A stretch of 64,000 bases of DNA, taken from the NCBI RefSeq assembly GCF_001570945.1, contig NZ_BCSQ01000009.1, positions 1-64,000 on the forward strand. Direction: 5' to 3'. Shown in pieces: positions 1 through 7,647 of this stretch (the stretch's first letter is position 1; each line of letters opens with the position of its first letter). The stretch comes from Janibacter anophelis NBRC 107843. Lineage in GTDB: Bacteria > Actinomycetota > Actinomycetes > Actinomycetales > Dermatophilaceae. A model generated the notes under the pieces. It saw only the letters and a list, made by a program, of their open reading frames with translations. It searched no databases and was not told the origin of the DNA. A program made the position numbers and the translations under genes.

Positions 1-798
1 CCAGTGGCGGGCGCCCGCCGCCCTTCGCGCTCCGATGTCCCAGAAGACCGTCATGAGGCCGAAGGCGGCGAAGAAGTACAGCCCGGACCACTTGGTGCCG
101 CAGGCCAGACCGAGGGAGAGCGCGGCGACCAGGCGCCACGGACGCCACCACATCATCGGCCCGGTCGCGAAGCTCGTCGGCAGGCCGGCGGCCTTGTCCG
201 CCAAGCGTGCTCGTGACCAGTCCCGGTCGATGAGCAGCGCGCCGAAGGCCGCGATCGCGAAGAACATCAGGATGATGTCGAGCAGGCCGGTGCGGGAGTG
301 GACGAAGTGGTGTCCCTCGAAGGCCATGAGGAAGGCGGCGATCGCGCCCAGCCAGTTCGACCCGAAGAGGCGCCGGGCGATCCGCCCGACCATGAGGATC
401 GACAACGTGCCGAGCAGCGCGACCGAGAAGCGCCAGCCGAAGCTCGACGTCGACCCGAAGACCCACTCGCCGAAGGCGATGATCCACTTGCCGACCGGCG
501 GGTGGACGACCATGTCGCCGTCCGTGGTGTTGAAGACCGCGGTCGTGCCCTGGGTGAAGAGCGGGTCGACCTCCTCGCCGTCGCCGTTCCACCGCATCTC
601 GACGCCGTGGTCGAGCATCGAGACGCCCTGCTTGACGTAGTAGGTCTCGTCGAAGACCAGCTGGTGCGGGCGGTCGAGGGACCAGAAGCGCAGCCCACCA
701 CCGATGACGGCGAAGAGGATCGGGCCGAGCCAGCCCCACAGGGCGTCGGTGGGTCGGAAGCCGAGCAGGCGCTCACGCAGCTGTGTCCCCCGGTCCAT
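1..798 (-). CDS. Protein O-mannosyltransferase (PMT family), C-terminal part cut by window edge
   Basis: Membrane glycosyltransferase of the dolichyl-phosphate-mannose-protein mannosyltransferase family, which transfers mannose from polyprenyl-phosphate-mannose to Ser/Thr of secreted proteins. The visible N-terminal ~266 residues show a hydrophobic segment near residues 21-38, then FDETYYVK (49-56), the family's acidic first-loop motif that holds the catalytic Asp-Glu, and several further membrane helices. No stop codon occurs before base 1. An in-frame ATG three codons upstream (base 807) is possible, but TACGAT lies exactly 7 bases before the ATG at 798, fitting a leaderless start there. 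It is divergent from rsmI, the neighbour commonly found in actinobacteria. Family assignment is firm; substrate is inferred. Confidence 0.9.
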   Translation of the reverse strand, partial: MDRGTQLRERLLGFRPTDALWGWLGPILFAVIGGGLRFWSLDRPHQLVFDETYYVKQGVSMLDHGVEMRWNGDGEEVDPLFTQGTTAVFNTTDGDMVVHPPVGKWIIAFGEWVFGSTSSFGWRFSVALLGTLSILMVGRIARRLFGSNWLGAIAAFLMAFEGHHFVHSRTGLLDIILMFFAIAAFGALLIDRDWSRARLADKAAGLPTSFATGPMMWWRPWRLVAALSLGLACGTKWSGLYFFAAFGLMTVFWDIGARRAAGARHW

Positions 799-805
799 GC
801 GCGCC

Positions 806-811
806 ATCGTA
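806..811 (-). promoter_or_regulatory. -10 box TACGAT for the PMT gene, leaderless
   Basis: On the minus strand TACGAT is followed by 7 bases and the ATG at 798. It overlaps the alternative upstream ATG, so transcription would start at or near the 798 codon. No convincing -35 is visible. Confidence 0.45.
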
Positions 812-845
812 GGCGAGGGGATGGGGAGGTGACGGGTCCTGCTGG

Positions 846-851
846 GATGAT
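846..851 (+). promoter_or_regulatory. -10-like GATGAT for rsmI
   Basis: GATGAT is followed by 6 bases and the rsmI ATG, consistent with a leaderless transcript. There is no purine-rich ribosome binding site close to the start. Confidence 0.35.
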
Positions 852-857
852 GGCGCC

Positions 858-1694
858 ATGCCACTCGTCCTCGCCGCCACACCCATCGGTGACCCCCGGG
901 ACGCCAGCCCGCGCCTGCGGGAGGAGCTCGCGGGGGCCGACGTCGTCGCCGCGGAGGACACCCGACGCCTGCGGGCGCTCGCCGGCCGGCTCGGGGTCGA
1001 GCTGCCCGAGCGGGTCGTCAGCTACCACGAGCACAACGAGGCCTCGCGCACCGCGGACCTGCTCGAGTCGGTCCGCGAGGGCCAGCGGGTCGTCCTCGTC
1101 ACCGACGCGGGGATGCCCTCGGTCTCGGACCCGGGCTACCGCTTCGTGCGGGCGTGCATCGACGCCGACCAGCCCGTCACCTGCGTACCCGGGCCGAGTG
1201 CGGTCCTCATGGCGCTCGCGGTCTCGGGGCTGCCGGTCGACCGCTTCTGCTTCGAGGGGTTCCTCCCGCGCAAGGCGGGGGAGCGGCGCAGCGTCCTCGA
1301 GGAGGTCGCCGCCGAGCGGCGCACGATGGTCTTCTTCGAGGCGCCCCACCGCATCGCGGCCTCGCTGGAGGCCATGGCGCAGGTCCTCGGCCCCGACCGC
1401 CCGGCCGCGGTCTGCCGCGAGCTGACCAAGACCTGGGAGGAGGTGCGCCGCGGTGGCCTCGCCGAGCTCGCCGAGTGGGCGGCCGCGGGGGTGAAGGGGG
1501 AGATCACGATCGTCGTCGGGGGCGCCGAGGAGCGTAGCGTCTCGCTCGAGGACGCCGTCGCGGAGGTGCTTGCCCGCAAGGACCGTGGCGCCCGGCTCAA
1601 GGACGTGTGCGCGGCCGTGGGCCTGAGCACCGGCCACGGCAAGAAGGCGCTCTACGACGCCGTCGTGGCCCACCGCAGGTCCCTCTCAGACTGA
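858..1694 (+). CDS. rsmI: 16S rRNA (cytidine(1402)-2'-O)-methyltransferase RsmI
   Basis: Methylates the 2'-OH of C1402 in 16S rRNA using S-adenosylmethionine and so tunes the ribosomal P site. The 278-residue protein has the expected family length. Motifs are in order: ATPIGD (7-12), AEDTRR (32-37), [12 protein letters not shown] (82-93, with Met where Thr is usual), PGPSAV (111-116) and FEAPHR (160-165), then [10 protein letters not shown]. The tetrapyrrole-methylase fold is therefore complete. The start follows a -10-like box by 6 bases. The PMT gene diverges from it. Confidence 0.96.
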   Translation: MPLVLAATPIGDPRDASPRLREELAGADVVAAEDTRRLRALAGRLGVELPERVVSYHEHNEASRTADLLESVREGQRVVLVTDAGMPSVSDPGYRFVRACIDADQPVTCVPGPSAVLMALAVSGLPVDRFCFEGFLPRKAGERRSVLEEVAAERRTMVFFEAPHRIAASLEAMAQVLGPDRPAAVCRELTKTWEEVRRGGLAELAEWAAAGVKGEITIVVGGAEERSVSLEDAVAEVLARKDRGARLKDVCAAVGLSTGHGKKALYDAVVAHRRSLSD

Positions 1695-1699
1695 GGTGG

Positions 1700-1705
1700 G
1701 ACAAT
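1700..1705 (+). promoter_or_regulatory. -10 box GACAAT for the histidine phosphatase gene
   Basis: GACAAT is followed by exactly 7 bases and ATG at 1713, the same geometry as at other genes here, and no ribosome binding site is seen. A leaderless start is inferred. Confidence 0.4.
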
Positions 1706-1712
1706 CCCGGCC

Positions 1713-2489
1713 ATGACCGAGCCGATGCCCGACTCCGGCACCGACCTGCCCATCGACACCGAGACCCGCGAGACCGCCGCAGAGGCCGCCGGCGCTGCTG
1801 GCGAAGCCGCCGCCGGTGCCCGTGAGGCCCACGCCGAGCACGGCGTCCGCCCCGGGTCCGAGCGCACCGTCGTCCACCTGTTGCGCCATGGCGAGGTCGA
1901 CAACCCCCACAAGATCCTCTACGGCCGCCTGCCCGACTACCACCTGTCCGACCTCGGCCGCGAGATGGCCGAGGTCGTCGCCGGCCACCTCGCCGACGCC
2001 GACCTGGCGCTCGTCGTGCACAGCCCGCTCGAGCGCACCGCCGAGACCGCCGCGCCCACCCTGGAGCGGCACGGCCTGACCGCCGTCGTCGACCCGCGCG
2101 TCATCGAGGCGGGCAACAAGTTCGAGGGGCGCCGGTTCCGCAAGCGGCTGCTGCTCGACCCCCGCCGCTGGTGGTGGCTGCGCGACCCGACGAAGCCCAC
2201 CTGGGGCGAGCCCTACCGCGCCATCGGCAAGCGGATGATGGCCGCCATCGAGGACGCCCGCGACCACGCGCGCGGCCACGAGGCGCTCATCGTCAGCCAC
2301 CAGCTGCCGATCTGGACCATCCGCAGCGTCCTGCAGGAGCGTCCCCTCTGGCACGACCCGCGCAAGCGGGCGTGCAACCTGGCCTCCCTCACCTCGGTGA
2401 CCTTCACCGGGGACGAGGTCACCGATGTCACCTACAGCGAGCCCGCTGCACACCTGTACGCGCACGCCGCGTCGATCCCCGGAGCCTGA
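1713..2489 (+). CDS. Histidine phosphatase family protein
   Basis: Member of the phosphoglycerate-mutase-like histidine phosphatase superfamily. The phosphate-accepting His lies in LRHGEVDNP (RHG at 58-60) and the second catalytic His in VSHQLPIW (His196). About 50 residues rich in Ala, Glu and Gly precede the catalytic domain and look disordered. The central tryptophan-rich stretch (RRWWWLRD) and the actinobacterial context suggest a family-specific substrate that cannot be read from sequence. It is followed after 10 bases by the cytochrome c biogenesis genes, which its mRNA may include. The start is supported by the -10 box 7 bases upstream. Specific substrate unknown. Confidence 0.88.
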   Translation: MTEPMPDSGTDLPIDTETRETAAEAAGAAGEAAAGAREAHAEHGVRPGSERTVVHLLRHGEVDNPHKILYGRLPDYHLSDLGREMAEVVAGHLADADLALVVHSPLERTAETAAPTLERHGLTAVVDPRVIEAGNKFEGRRFRKRLLLDPRRWWWLRDPTKPTWGEPYRAIGKRMMAAIEDARDHARGHEALIVSHQLPIWTIRSVLQERPLWHDPRKRACNLASLTSVTFTGDEVTDVTYSEPAAHLYAHAASIPGA

Positions 2490-2499
2490 TCCCCCTTCG

Positions 2500-3093
2500 A
2501 TGAAGACCGTCCGCCCCACCCGCCGCACCCTGCTCGCCTCGGCGAGCGCCCTCGTCCTCGCCGGGACCCTCGCCGCCTGCGGTGAGTCCGCCGCGGAGAA
2601 GGCCGCGAAGGAGGTCGGCTCGCGCAACGGCGACGGGTCGATGACCCTCTTCGAGCCGGCCGAGCGCGGCGCGCCCGTCGAGCTCGCCGGCGAGACCATC
2701 CAGGGCAAGACGTGGGACAGCGCCGACGAGCGCGGCAAGGTCGTCGTCGTCAACCTCTGGGCCAGCTGGTGCGGCCCGTGCGCCAAGGAGGCCCCGCACC
2801 TCGTCGAGGCCCACGAGGAGACGAAGGGGCCGGACGTCGCCTTCGTCGGCATCAACTACCGCGAGTCCTCCAAGGAGACCGGGCGGGCGCAGGGGGAGGA
2901 GTGGGGCTTCGTCTGGCCCTCCGTCTACGACAAGTCCGGCCAGAGCGCGATCGACATGCAGGGCAAGATGACCACCCAGCCCTCGACCGCGGTCCTCGAC
3001 CGTGAGGGTCGGATCGCCGCGGTCGTCCTCGGTCCCGTCACCACCTCCACCCTCGTCGGCGTCGTCGAGGACACCCTGGCCGAGTCGGCCTGA
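2500..3093 (+). CDS. TlpA/ResA-like thiol-disulfide reductase, lipoprotein
   Basis: Membrane-anchored thioredoxin-fold protein that would keep the haem-binding cysteines of apocytochrome c reduced on the outer face. The 197 residues start with a basic stretch and hydrophobic core ending in lipobox LAAC (24-27), so Cys27 is the likely lipidated residue. The redox motif WCGPC is at 90-94. The frame is open further upstream into the previous gene, but the ATG at 2500 gives the proper signal peptide. A copy of the CCCCCTTCG repeat fills the gap where a ribosome binding site would lie. It is coupled to ccdA by a one-base overlap (TGATG). Confidence 0.93.
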   Translation: MKTVRPTRRTLLASASALVLAGTLAACGESAAEKAAKEVGSRNGDGSMTLFEPAERGAPVELAGETIQGKTWDSADERGKVVVVNLWASWCGPCAKEAPHLVEAHEETKGPDVAFVGINYRESSKETGRAQGEEWGFVWPSVYDKSGQSAIDMQGKMTTQPSTAVLDREGRIAAVVLGPVTTSTLVGVVEDTLAESA

Positions 3094-3869
3094 TGACCGC
3101 TGTCCTGCCCGCGCTCGCCGCGGTGCCCACTTCGCTGAGCGACCAGGTGACCGACGGTGCCCTGCCGCTCGCGGTGCTCGTCGCCGCGCTGGCGGGCCTG
3201 GTCTCCTTCGCCACGCCCTGCGTGCTGCCGCTCGTGCCCGGCTATCTCGGCTACGTCACGGGGCTGTCCGACGTCGCGCTGGAGCAGCGCAGCCGCGGCC
3301 GGATGGTCCTCGGGACGCTGCTGTTCATCCTCGGTTTCAGCGCCGTCTTCGTCCTCGCGTCGATGTTCGTCGCCACCGCTGGTCGGGCCCTCGTCGACCA
3401 CCGCGAGCTGCTCATGCGCCTCGGTGGGGTGCTCGTCATCCTCATGGCCTTCGTCTTCCTCGGCGCCGGGTCGCAGCGCACCATCCGCCTGCCGATCAAG
3501 CCGGCGACCGGGCTCGCGGGCGCACCGGTGCTCGGGGCGGTCTTCGGTCTGGGCTGGGCGCCGTGCATGGGCCCGACGCTCGCTGCGGTGCTCACGCTCA
3601 ACCTCGCCGGTGACGCGTCGACGACCCGGGCCGTCGTGCTCGCCGTCGCCTACTGCCTCGGGCTCGGGCTGCCCTTCCTGCTCATCGCCGCCGCCTACGA
3701 GCGGTGGGCGCCGGTCTCGGCGTGGCTGCGCCGCCGCCAGCGCGCCATCCAGGTCGTCGGGGCCGTGCTGCTGCTCGTCGTCGGGCTGCTGCTGCTCACC
3801 GGCGGCTGGGACGCGCTGACCCAGTGGCTGCAGATCCACCTGATCAGCGACACGGAGGTGCTCATCTGA
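3093..3869 (+). CDS. ccdA: Cytochrome c biogenesis protein CcdA
   Basis: Polytopic membrane protein that carries electrons from cytoplasmic thioredoxin to the extracytoplasmic TlpA/ResA-like protein. The 258 residues contain the paired redox cysteines in ATPCVLPLVPG (Cys43) and GWAPCMGP (Cys158), each in a membrane helix, and about six hydrophobic segments, as in the short CcdA form. It overlaps the stop of the upstream thioredoxin gene and the start of resB by one base each, so the operon is translationally coupled. No unusual residues were seen. Confidence 0.95.
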   Translation: MTAVLPALAAVPTSLSDQVTDGALPLAVLVAALAGLVSFATPCVLPLVPGYLGYVTGLSDVALEQRSRGRMVLGTLLFILGFSAVFVLASMFVATAGRALVDHRELLMRLGGVLVILMAFVFLGAGSQRTIRLPIKPATGLAGAPVLGAVFGLGWAPCMGPTLAAVLTLNLAGDASTTRAVVLAVAYCLGLGLPFLLIAAAYERWAPVSAWLRRRQRAIQVVGAVLLLVVGLLLLTGGWDALTQWLQIHLISDTEVLI

Positions 3870-5437
3870 TGGCCACGCGGACCCGACCCGAGCGCGAGGT
3901 CACCCAGCCCAGGCTGGGTGTCGTCGGCTACCTGCGGTGGGGCTGGCGGCAGCTGACGAGCATGCGCACCGCGCTCTTCCTCCTCCTGCTGCTGGCCATC
4001 GGTGCCGTCCCCGGCTCGGTCTTCCCGCAGCGCAGCATCGACCCGGCCCAGACCGACGCCTGGCTCGCGCGGCACGAGACGACCGGGCCGTGGCTCGACC
4101 GGCTCGGGGCCTTCGACGTCTACTCCTCGCCGTGGTTCTCGGCGATCTACCTGCTGCTCTTCATCTCCCTCATCGGCTGCATCCTGCCGCGCACCGCCGT
4201 GCACTGGAAGGCGTTGCGCAGCAAGCCCCCTCGCGCGCCCAAGCGGCTCGCGCGGCTCGAGGCCCACGCCGACGGCGAGGTCGAGGGTGACCTGGCGCAG
4301 GTGCGCGAGGCCGCGACGGCGGTGCTGCGCAAGAGGCGCTTCCGGGTCGCCAGCCACGACGAGGGCTCCGTCTCCGCCGAGCGCGGCTACGGCAAGGAGA
4401 CCGGCAACCTCGTCTTCCACACCGCTCTCGTCACGCTGATCATCGGTGTCGCCGTCGGCCACCTGTGGGGGTGGAAGGCCGACGTCGTCGTCCCCTCCGG
4501 CGACTCCTTCGTCTCGACGGTGACCCGCTACGACACCTTCGCCCCCGGGCCCTTCGTCGACGAGTCCTCGCTCTCCCCCTTCGCCGTCGAGGTCGAGGAG
4601 ATGACCGCGGACTTCAACGACCGCGAGCCCACCGCCCAGACCTTCGGCCAGCCGCGCGACTTCGAGGCGCACGTCAACGTCACCGAGGCGGACGGCAGCA
4701 CCTTCACCGACAGCGTCAAGGTCAACCACCCGCTCGAGATGGACGGGGCCACCGTCTTCCTCCTCGGCAACGGCTATGCCCCCGTCGTCACGGTCAAGGA
4801 CGACGACGGCAAGGTGCTCTACCAGGGGGCCACCCCCTTCCTCGCGCAGGACGGCAACTACCGCTCCACCGGCGCGGTCAAGGTCGGGGCCGCCTCGCCC
4901 GAGCAGTTCGGCTTCGTCGGACTCTTCCTGCCCACCGCCTACATCGACCCCGAGCTGGGCCCGGTCTCGGTCTTCCCCGACACCAAGAGCCCGGCGCTCG
5001 CGATGAGCATGTACACCGGCGAGCTCTTCCCCGACGGGCGTCCGCAGTCGGTCTTCACCCTCGACACCGCGTCGATGGAGGCGGTCAACAACGCCGAGGG
5101 CACCGACCAGCTGCGGCTGTGGCTGACCCCCGGGGAGAGCGCCGAGCTGCCCGACGGCAAGGGGACGATCTCCTTCGACGGCGTGGAGCGTTTCGCCGGG
5201 TTCTCCGTGCGGCACGACCCCGGCAAGGGCCTGACGCTCTGGTCTGCGCTGGCCGCGCTCGCCGGGCTCATCGCCACCCTGACCATCAAGCGCCGCCGCG
5301 TCTTCGTGCGCCTCGTGCAGGACGGCGACGTCGTGCGCGTCGACGTCGGCGGCATGAGCAAGGACGATGACGAGCGCCTGCCCGAGATCGTCCGGGAGAT
5401 CCGCGACGAGCTCGTGGGACAATCGAGGACATCATGA
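3869..5437 (+). CDS. resB: Cytochrome c biogenesis protein ResB
   Basis: One half of the system II cytochrome c synthase, which with CcsA delivers haem to the CXXCH motifs of exported apocytochromes. The 522 residues contain hydrophobic segments near 30-50, 85-110 and 185-205, a large extracytoplasmic domain, and a final helix near 445-470, the ResB topology. ATG at 3869 overlaps the ccdA stop by one base; the frame continues upstream inside ccdA without a reason to start there. The gene overlaps ccsA by 4 bases. One CCCCCTTCG copy lies inside it at 4575. Confidence 0.94.
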   Translation: MATRTRPEREVTQPRLGVVGYLRWGWRQLTSMRTALFLLLLLAIGAVPGSVFPQRSIDPAQTDAWLARHETTGPWLDRLGAFDVYSSPWFSAIYLLLFISLIGCILPRTAVHWKALRSKPPRAPKRLARLEAHADGEVEGDLAQVREAATAVLRKRRFRVASHDEGSVSAERGYGKETGNLVFHTALVTLIIGVAVGHLWGWKADVVVPSGDSFVSTVTRYDTFAPGPFVDESSLSPFAVEVEEMTADFNDREPTAQTFGQPRDFEAHVNVTEADGSTFTDSVKVNHPLEMDGATVFLLGNGYAPVVTVKDDDGKVLYQGATPFLAQDGNYRSTGAVKVGAASPEQFGFVGLFLPTAYIDPELGPVSVFPDTKSPALAMSMYTGELFPDGRPQSVFTLDTASMEAVNNAEGTDQLRLWLTPGESAELPDGKGTISFDGVERFAGFSVRHDPGKGLTLWSALAALAGLIATLTIKRRRVFVRLVQDGDVVRVDVGGMSKDDDERLPEIVREIRDELVGQSRTS

Positions 5438-6393
5438 CGAACGAGATCCTGGCCCAGTACGCCAACTACGCGCTGGCCTCGGCCGCGCTGGTGATCACCG
5501 TGGCGATGCTCTGCTACGCCCTCTACCTCGCGCAGGCCGTGCCCGTGCGCGAGGCCGCCGAGGTGCGCGCCGACGCCAAGGTCCCCGCGACCGTCGGTGC
5601 CGGCGAGGCGAAGGGGGAGGACCCCCCTTCGTCCGTGGTCGCCGCGGAGACGCCGCTCAAGGCGCGCAAGGCCGCCGGGATCGCCGGCTCGCTGTCGTGG
5701 CTGGGTGCCGCGCTGCTGCTCGCCTCCTTCGCCCTGCGCGGGTTCGCGGTCGAGCGCTTCCCGCTGGGCAACCTCTTCGAGTTCAGCGTCGCGGGCGCCT
5801 TCTTCGCCATGGCGGTCTACTCGGTCGCCGGGCTGCGGCGTGACGTGCGGTGGCTCGGGGTCTTCGTCACCGCCTTCGTCGTGCTGCTGCTCATGGTCGC
5901 CTCGACCGCCTGGTACGTCGAGGCCGACGAGGTCGTCCCGTCGCTGAAGTCCTACTGGCTGCCGATCCACGTCACCGTGGCGACGCTGTCCGTCGGGATC
6001 TTCGTCGTCGGCGCCATCGTCAGCGCGCTGTACCTCATGAGCGACCGCGGCGTCGGCAGCGAGCGCTTCTGGCGCAAGCTCCCCGAGGCGTCGGCGCTGG
6101 AGAAGTTCTCCTACTCGCTGCACATCATCGGCTTCCCCCTGTGGACCTTCACGCTCATCGCCGGCGCCATCTGGGCCCGCGAGGCGTGGGGTGCCTACTG
6201 GAACTGGGACCCCAAGGAGGTGTGGACCTTCGTCATCTGGACCGTCTACGCCGCCTACCTGCACGCCCGCGCGACGAAGAACACCTCGCGCCGCACCGCG
6301 AACTGGATCGCCATCGCCGGCTTCGCGTGCATCGTCATCAACTACACGGTCGTGAACTTCTACTTCATCGGCCAGCACAGCTACGCGCAGTGA
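5434..6393 (+). CDS. ccsB: Cytochrome c biogenesis protein CcsA/CcsB (ResC type)
   Basis: Membrane haem-handling subunit of the system II cytochrome c synthase. Near the C-terminus of its 319 residues is the tryptophan-rich WWD motif WGAYWNWDPKEVW (252-264), flanked by membrane helices and the conserved His in the helix before it (YSLHIIG). A hydrophilic loop at about residues 40-80 is encoded partly by an inverted pair of CGAAGGGGG repeats (5609-5631). It overlaps resB by 4 bases. In actinobacteria this subunit is called CcsA or CcsB depending on the source, hence moderate certainty for the symbol only. Confidence 0.93.
   Translation: MTNEILAQYANYALASAALVITVAMLCYALYLAQAVPVREAAEVRADAKVPATVGAGEAKGEDPPSSVVAAETPLKARKAAGIAGSLSWLGAALLLASFALRGFAVERFPLGNLFEFSVAGAFFAMAVYSVAGLRRDVRWLGVFVTAFVVLLLMVASTAWYVEADEVVPSLKSYWLPIHVTVATLSVGIFVVGAIVSALYLMSDRGVGSERFWRKLPEASALEKFSYSLHIIGFPLWTFTLIAGAIWAREAWGAYWNWDPKEVWTFVIWTVYAAYLHARATKNTSRRTANWIAIAGFACIVINYTVVNFYFIGQHSYAQ
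5609..5631. repeat. Inverted pair of the 9-mer repeat inside ccsB
   Basis: CGAAGGGGG (5609-5617), a 5-base loop, then CCCCCTTCG (5623-5631) form a perfect 9-bp hairpin within the coding sequence of a hydrophilic loop. Hairpin pairs of an iterated word are typical of DNA-uptake sequences in other bacteria; here the function is unknown. Confidence 0.8.
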
Positions 6394-6403
6394 GGCTCTG
6401 ACG

Positions 6404-6709
6404 TTGGTCCGCTACACCCTGCTCCGCATGCTCATCTTCTTCGGCTGCCTCGCGCTGCTGTGGCTCATCGGCCTGCGCGAGCCCACCGAGCTGCCCTGGC
6501 TCGTCGTCGGCGCCGCGCTGCTGTCGATGATCATCTCGGCGATCGTGCTCAAGCCCTTCCGTGCCGAGATGGTCCGGCAGATCCAGGACCGTCAGGCGGC
6601 CAAGGCCACGGCCCGCTCCGAGCGCACCGACACCGACGAGGCCGTCGAGGACGCTGCGCGCGACCGGGCCGAGCGGTCGGAGCCCGAGGAGCCCGAGACC
6701 TTCCGCTGA
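6404..6709 (+). CDS. DUF4229 domain-containing membrane protein
   Basis: A 101-residue protein with two predicted membrane helices (about residues 7-22 and 29-46) and a charged, basic-then-acidic cytoplasmic tail rich in Arg, Asp and Glu. This matches the small actinobacterial DUF4229 family often found beside menA or cytochrome c biogenesis genes. The start is TTG, 10 bases after the ccsB stop, so it probably ends that operon. Function unknown. It converges on menA with only 25 bases between them. Confidence 0.8.
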   Translation: MVRYTLLRMLIFFGCLALLWLIGLREPTELPWLVVGAALLSMIISAIVLKPFRAEMVRQIQDRQAAKATARSERTDTDEAVEDAARDRAERSEPEEPETFR

Positions 6710-6734
6710 GGTCCCTGCCCCCAGCCCAGGACGC

Positions 6735-7625
6735 TCAGCGCGCGAGCGGCGCGAAGAGCCAGACCGCCCACATCACCTCGGCGAAGCCGGTGAGGGCCAG
6801 GGCCGGGATGAGTGCCTTGCCGGTGGCACCGCCGCGCACGGCTTGGATGCCGGGCCAGGCGATGACCAGCCCGATGATCGCGATGGGGGCCCAGGGCCGC
6901 CAGATCGCCATGAGCAGGGTGCACACGATCGCGACGACGAAGAGACCCACGTAGAGCTGGCGGGTGCGCGCGTCACCGAGCCGCACCGCCAGGGTCGTCT
7001 TGCCGGTGACCGAGTCGGTCGGGATGTCGCGCAGGTTGTTGGCGACGAGGATCGCGCTCGCGAGGGCGCCGACGGCGATGGCACCGAGCACGCCGACCGC
7101 GGTGATCGAGCCGATCTGCGTGTACTGGGTGCCGAGCGTCGCGACGAGGCCGAAGAAGATGAAGACGTAGACCTCGCCGAGGCCCCGGTAGCCGTAGGGG
7201 TTGTCGCCGCCGGTGTAGCGCCACGCGGCGACGATCGCCAAGGCGCCGATCGGCAGCAGGATCCACGCCTGGCTCAGGGCCACGAGCGCGAATCCGGCGA
7301 AGGCCCCGATCCCGAAGAAGGTGAAGGCCGCGATCTTGACGTTGCCGGGGTTGGCCAGGCGCTGACCGACGAGCCGCACCGGGCCGACCCGCTCCTCGTC
7401 GGTGCCGCGGATGCCGTCGCTGTAGTCATTGGCGTAGTTGACGCCGACCTGAAGGGCGCACGCGACGATGAGGGCGAGCAGGGCGAGGCCGAGGTTGGCC
7501 CCCTTCGTCCCCTCCTCGAGGTCACGGTTGGCCGCGGCGGCTGCGGTGCCGACGATGACGGGGGCGATCGCTGCGGGGAGGGTCCGTGGGCGCGCGCCGG
7601 CGACCCACTGCTTGATGGTGGCCAC
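6735..7625 (-). CDS. menA: 1,4-dihydroxy-2-naphthoate polyprenyltransferase MenA
   Basis: Integral membrane UbiA-family prenyltransferase that joins dihydroxynaphthoate to the polyprenyl chain, giving demethylmenaquinone. The 296 residues include the Mg-diphosphate-binding motif NDYSDG (66-71), the ARPRTLPAA signature near the N-terminus (11-19), a second Asp motif NNLRDIPTD, and about eight hydrophobic helices. The GTG start lies 8 bases after TAAGAT, a strong -10, which implies a leaderless mRNA. It is the downstream member of a leftward menB/TA/menE/menA group. The polyprenyl synthase for the chain is at 40060 in this window. Confidence 0.96.
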   Translation of the reverse strand: MATIKQWVAGARPRTLPAAIAPVIVGTAAAAANRDLEEGTKGANLGLALLALIVACALQVGVNYANDYSDGIRGTDEERVGPVRLVGQRLANPGNVKIAAFTFFGIGAFAGFALVALSQAWILLPIGALAIVAAWRYTGGDNPYGYRGLGEVYVFIFFGLVATLGTQYTQIGSITAVGVLGAIAVGALASAILVANNLRDIPTDSVTGKTTLAVRLGDARTRQLYVGLFVVAIVCTLLMAIWRPWAPIAIIGLVIAWPGIQAVRGGATGKALIPALALTGFAEVMWAVWLFAPLAR

Positions 7626-7633
7626 GATGGGCG

Positions 7634-7639
7634 ATCTTA
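7634..7639 (-). promoter_or_regulatory. menA: -10 box TAAGAT for menA
   Basis: TAAGAT on the minus strand is followed by 8 bases and the menA GTG. The hexamer matches the TANNNT consensus of actinobacterial housekeeping promoters, so menA probably has its own promoter in addition to any read-through from menE. Confidence 0.5.
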
Positions 7640-7647
7640 CGAGGCCA

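Noticed and set aside
267-1673. Minus-strand open frame spanning rsmI and part of the PMT gene
   Set aside because: It runs antisense to rsmI and out of frame with the PMT gene; the real PMT frame starts at 798 or 807.
3695-5422. Long minus-strand open frame opposite ccdA/resB
   Set aside because: Antisense artefact of GC-rich codon usage; no family resemblance, and resB is conserved over its length.
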